Origin: Enterousia sp045617905
Lineage (GTDB): Bacteria > Pseudomonadota > Alphaproteobacteria > Rs-D84
DNA: 64,000 bases
Direction of reading: 5' to 3'
NCBI GenBank assembly: GCA_045617905.1
Contig: JAZLJO010000014.1
Location: 62,001-126,000 of the forward strand
The notes beneath the pieces were generated by a model. It saw only the letters and a program-made list of their open reading frames with translations, ran no database searches and had not been told where the DNA came from. Both the position numbers and the translations under genes were made by a program. Numbering within the stretch: the stretch's first letter is position 1; the number at the start of each line of letters is the position of its first letter. Shown here one piece after another: positions 62,764-64,000 of this stretch.

Positions 62764-63240
62764 TTAATTTTTCTTCCCATACTCGGCAGAAACACGTGCC
62801 AATCGCGATGCCGGTTCGACCAAAATACGTGCGATTGTTCCACGAATTTCCAACAAGGATGGCAATTTGGATAATTGCACAACGCCGTTCACATCCAGAA
62901 CATCTGCATCCATTTTACCACCAACGATTGTCAAATTTGGATGTTCATCTGCAAATTTGGCCAACACTTTGGTAACTGCCAACGAATCAGTTGCAACCGC
63001 AACCGCCGTTGGACGTTTCATCATATCGGATACAGGTGCAAAATCAGTGTCTTTCAACGCCAATTTCATCAAACGGTTTTTAACCACCTTGAACAAAGAA
63101 ACCATTGGGCGCAATTCATTACGCAAGGCTTCCATTTCTTTTACGGTCAAACCATGATTTTCAATAACGAAAATACCGTCTGCTTCTTTCAAGGACGACT
63201 GCAACGCAGAAATCAAATCTGATTTTTCTTCGCGTCTCAT
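62764..63240 (-). CDS. rplJ: 50S ribosomal protein uL10
   Basis: A 158-residue protein that anchors the L7/L12 stalk to 23S rRNA. Typical stretches include LTVKEMEALRNELR, VVKNRLMKLAL and the C-terminal helix (ILVEPASRLARV) for bL12 binding. AAAGGATA precedes the ATG. It is preceded by a 215-base leader that probably binds the uL10-bL12 complex. Confidence 0.96.
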   Translation of the reverse strand: MRREEKSDLISALQSSLKEADGIFVIENHGLTVKEMEALRNELRPMVSLFKVVKNRLMKLALKDTDFAPVSDMMKRPTAVAVATDSLAVTKVLAKFADEHPNLTIVGGKMDADVLDVNGVVQLSKLPSLLEIRGTIARILVEPASRLARVSAEYGKKN

Positions 63241-63455
63241 ATCTTTTATCCTTTATCCTGATTGCGAAAATTTCGCAACCCCCGTTTTGTTAAACTTTCC
63301 ATCCGGTTTCCCGGAATGGGGCCTTGGTTCCTGCCCCAAAGAATTTTATCTTTGTCTATGATGGGAATTAAGCCAATCTTTTCTGTGGCACCATCAGTCT
63401 CGGACAGAAATCTGCTTTATGGTGTGCAACATTCAATTACACACCATATACTTTA
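63241..63455 (-). promoter_or_regulatory. rplA-rplJ spacer, probable uL10 autoregulatory leader
   Basis: On the minus strand the spacer holds an ATGGTGTG/CACACCAT hairpin after rplA, a GGGGC/GCCCC stem, and a near-palindromic TTGCGAAA-TTTCGCAA hairpin just before rplJ. The position matches the leader to which uL10-bL12 binds in E. coli and Bacillus. Motif-level agreement was not proven by eye. Confidence 0.45.
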
Positions 63456-64000
63456 TTATTTTACCTCTATCTTCAAGCCTGGACCTTGTGTCGTCGCAAC
63501 AGACGCCCCCAAGATATATTGGCCTTTAGAGGATGCAGGTTTTACTTTCTTTAATTGTTCAACCAATGCATTTACATTTTCAACCAATTGTTCTGTTGTA
63601 AATGACATTTTACCAACACCTGCGTGGATGATACCCTTCTTTTCGGCACGGTATTCAATCTGACCCGCTTTGGCTGTTGCAACAGCTTCTGCCACATTGT
63701 TTGTTACCGTTCCCAATTTTGGATTAGGCATCAAACCCTTTGGTCCCAATATACGTGCAACCTTTGACATTTTTGGCATCATATCAGGCGTTGCAATAAC
63801 GCGGTCAAAATTAATCTCACCCGCTGCAACCCTTTCAATTAAATCTTCACCACCAACAACATCAGCCCCCGCCTTTTTAGCTTCGTCCGCACTGTTTACA
63901 GTAAACACTGCAACACGAACAGTTTTACCCGTTCCGTTCGGCAAAGACAACATACCACGAATATTTTGATCAGCCTTAGTCACATCAATTCCCAAACGAA
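63456..64000 (-). CDS. rplA: 50S ribosomal protein uL1, C-terminal part (runs off the right edge)
   Basis: About 181 residues are visible, starting within RLGIDVTKADQNIRG, so about 50 N-terminal residues lie beyond the window. Conserved stretches are LPNGTGKTVRVAVF, LGPKGLMPNPKLGTVT and IIHAGVGKMSF. uL1 binds the L1 stalk and represses its own operon in many bacteria. Confidence 0.97.
   Translation of the reverse strand, partial: RLGIDVTKADQNIRGMLSLPNGTGKTVRVAVFTVNSADEAKKAGADVVGGEDLIERVAAGEINFDRVIATPDMMPKMSKVARILGPKGLMPNPKLGTVTNNVAEAVATAKAGQIEYRAEKKGIIHAGVGKMSFTTEQLVENVNALVEQLKKVKPASSKGQYILGASVATTQGPGLKIEVK

Overview
The window reads as an AT-rich, Gram-negative chromosome segment, most likely from a host- or gut-associated alphaproteobacterium living with little oxygen. 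The Gram-negative call rests on LptE, Lgt, several signal-peptide beta-barrel proteins and a classical autotransporter. The alphaproteobacterial call is an inference from overall gene style, including a ZapA gene preceded by a small coiled-coil gene. A class III (oxygen-sensitive) ribonucleotide reductase, its activase and a small 2x[4Fe-4S] ferredoxin point to anaerobic life. Nearly all genes have an AAGGAG-type ribosome binding site. Several promoters share an extended -10 (TGnTATAAT) placed 26-33 nt before the start codon.

Layout. 0-11.3 kb: the end of a secreted protein, a small highly expressed unknown gene with a structured leader, fructose-bisphosphate aldolase, ppa-efp, dnaN, an AsmA-like protein, an RluA-type pseudouridine synthase, a lone prepilin, uvrC, pgsA, a META-domain lipoprotein and tRNA-Asp. 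11.3-16.8 kb: a restriction-modification-like island with two methyltransferase halves and a nuclease-helicase protein. 16.8-25.3 kb: parC, zapA, a three-gene envelope cluster that includes a lysozyme-like domain, and the operon lptE-holA-map-radC. 25.4-29.7 kb: a Cys-rich secreted protein, a structured non-coding element, two AT-rich unknown genes and an acyl-CoA ligase. 29.8-33.2 kb: the anaerobic ribonucleotide reductase locus behind two NrdR boxes. 33.2-46 kb: surface proteins (two barrels, a glycine-zipper protein, a repeat protein with a PKD-like domain, a 1197-residue autotransporter), tRNA-Ser, orphan tRNA 3' ends and a LysR regulator. 46-64 kb: lgt, a BI-1 family protein, ferredoxin, a single-chain glycyl-tRNA synthetase, a P-type Ca2+ ATPase, plsX-rpmF, and rpoC-rpoB-rplL-rplJ-rplA running off the right edge.

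Most striking observations. (1) The anaerobic ribonucleotide reductase is split: the main NrdD chain stops after its zinc-binding cysteines, and the C-terminal glycyl-radical domain is a separate 61-residue gene with its own Shine-Dalgarno, placed between nrdD and nrdG. (2) The restriction-like island has two N-terminal methyltransferase halves (one free, one fused behind a T5orf172/GIY-YIG-like and helicase protein) but only one NPPY-bearing half. That NPPY gene has visibly different codon use and an in-frame 15-bp duplication. (3) A small GC-richer non-coding block near 40.3-40.6 kb is bounded by two orphan tRNA 3' ends.
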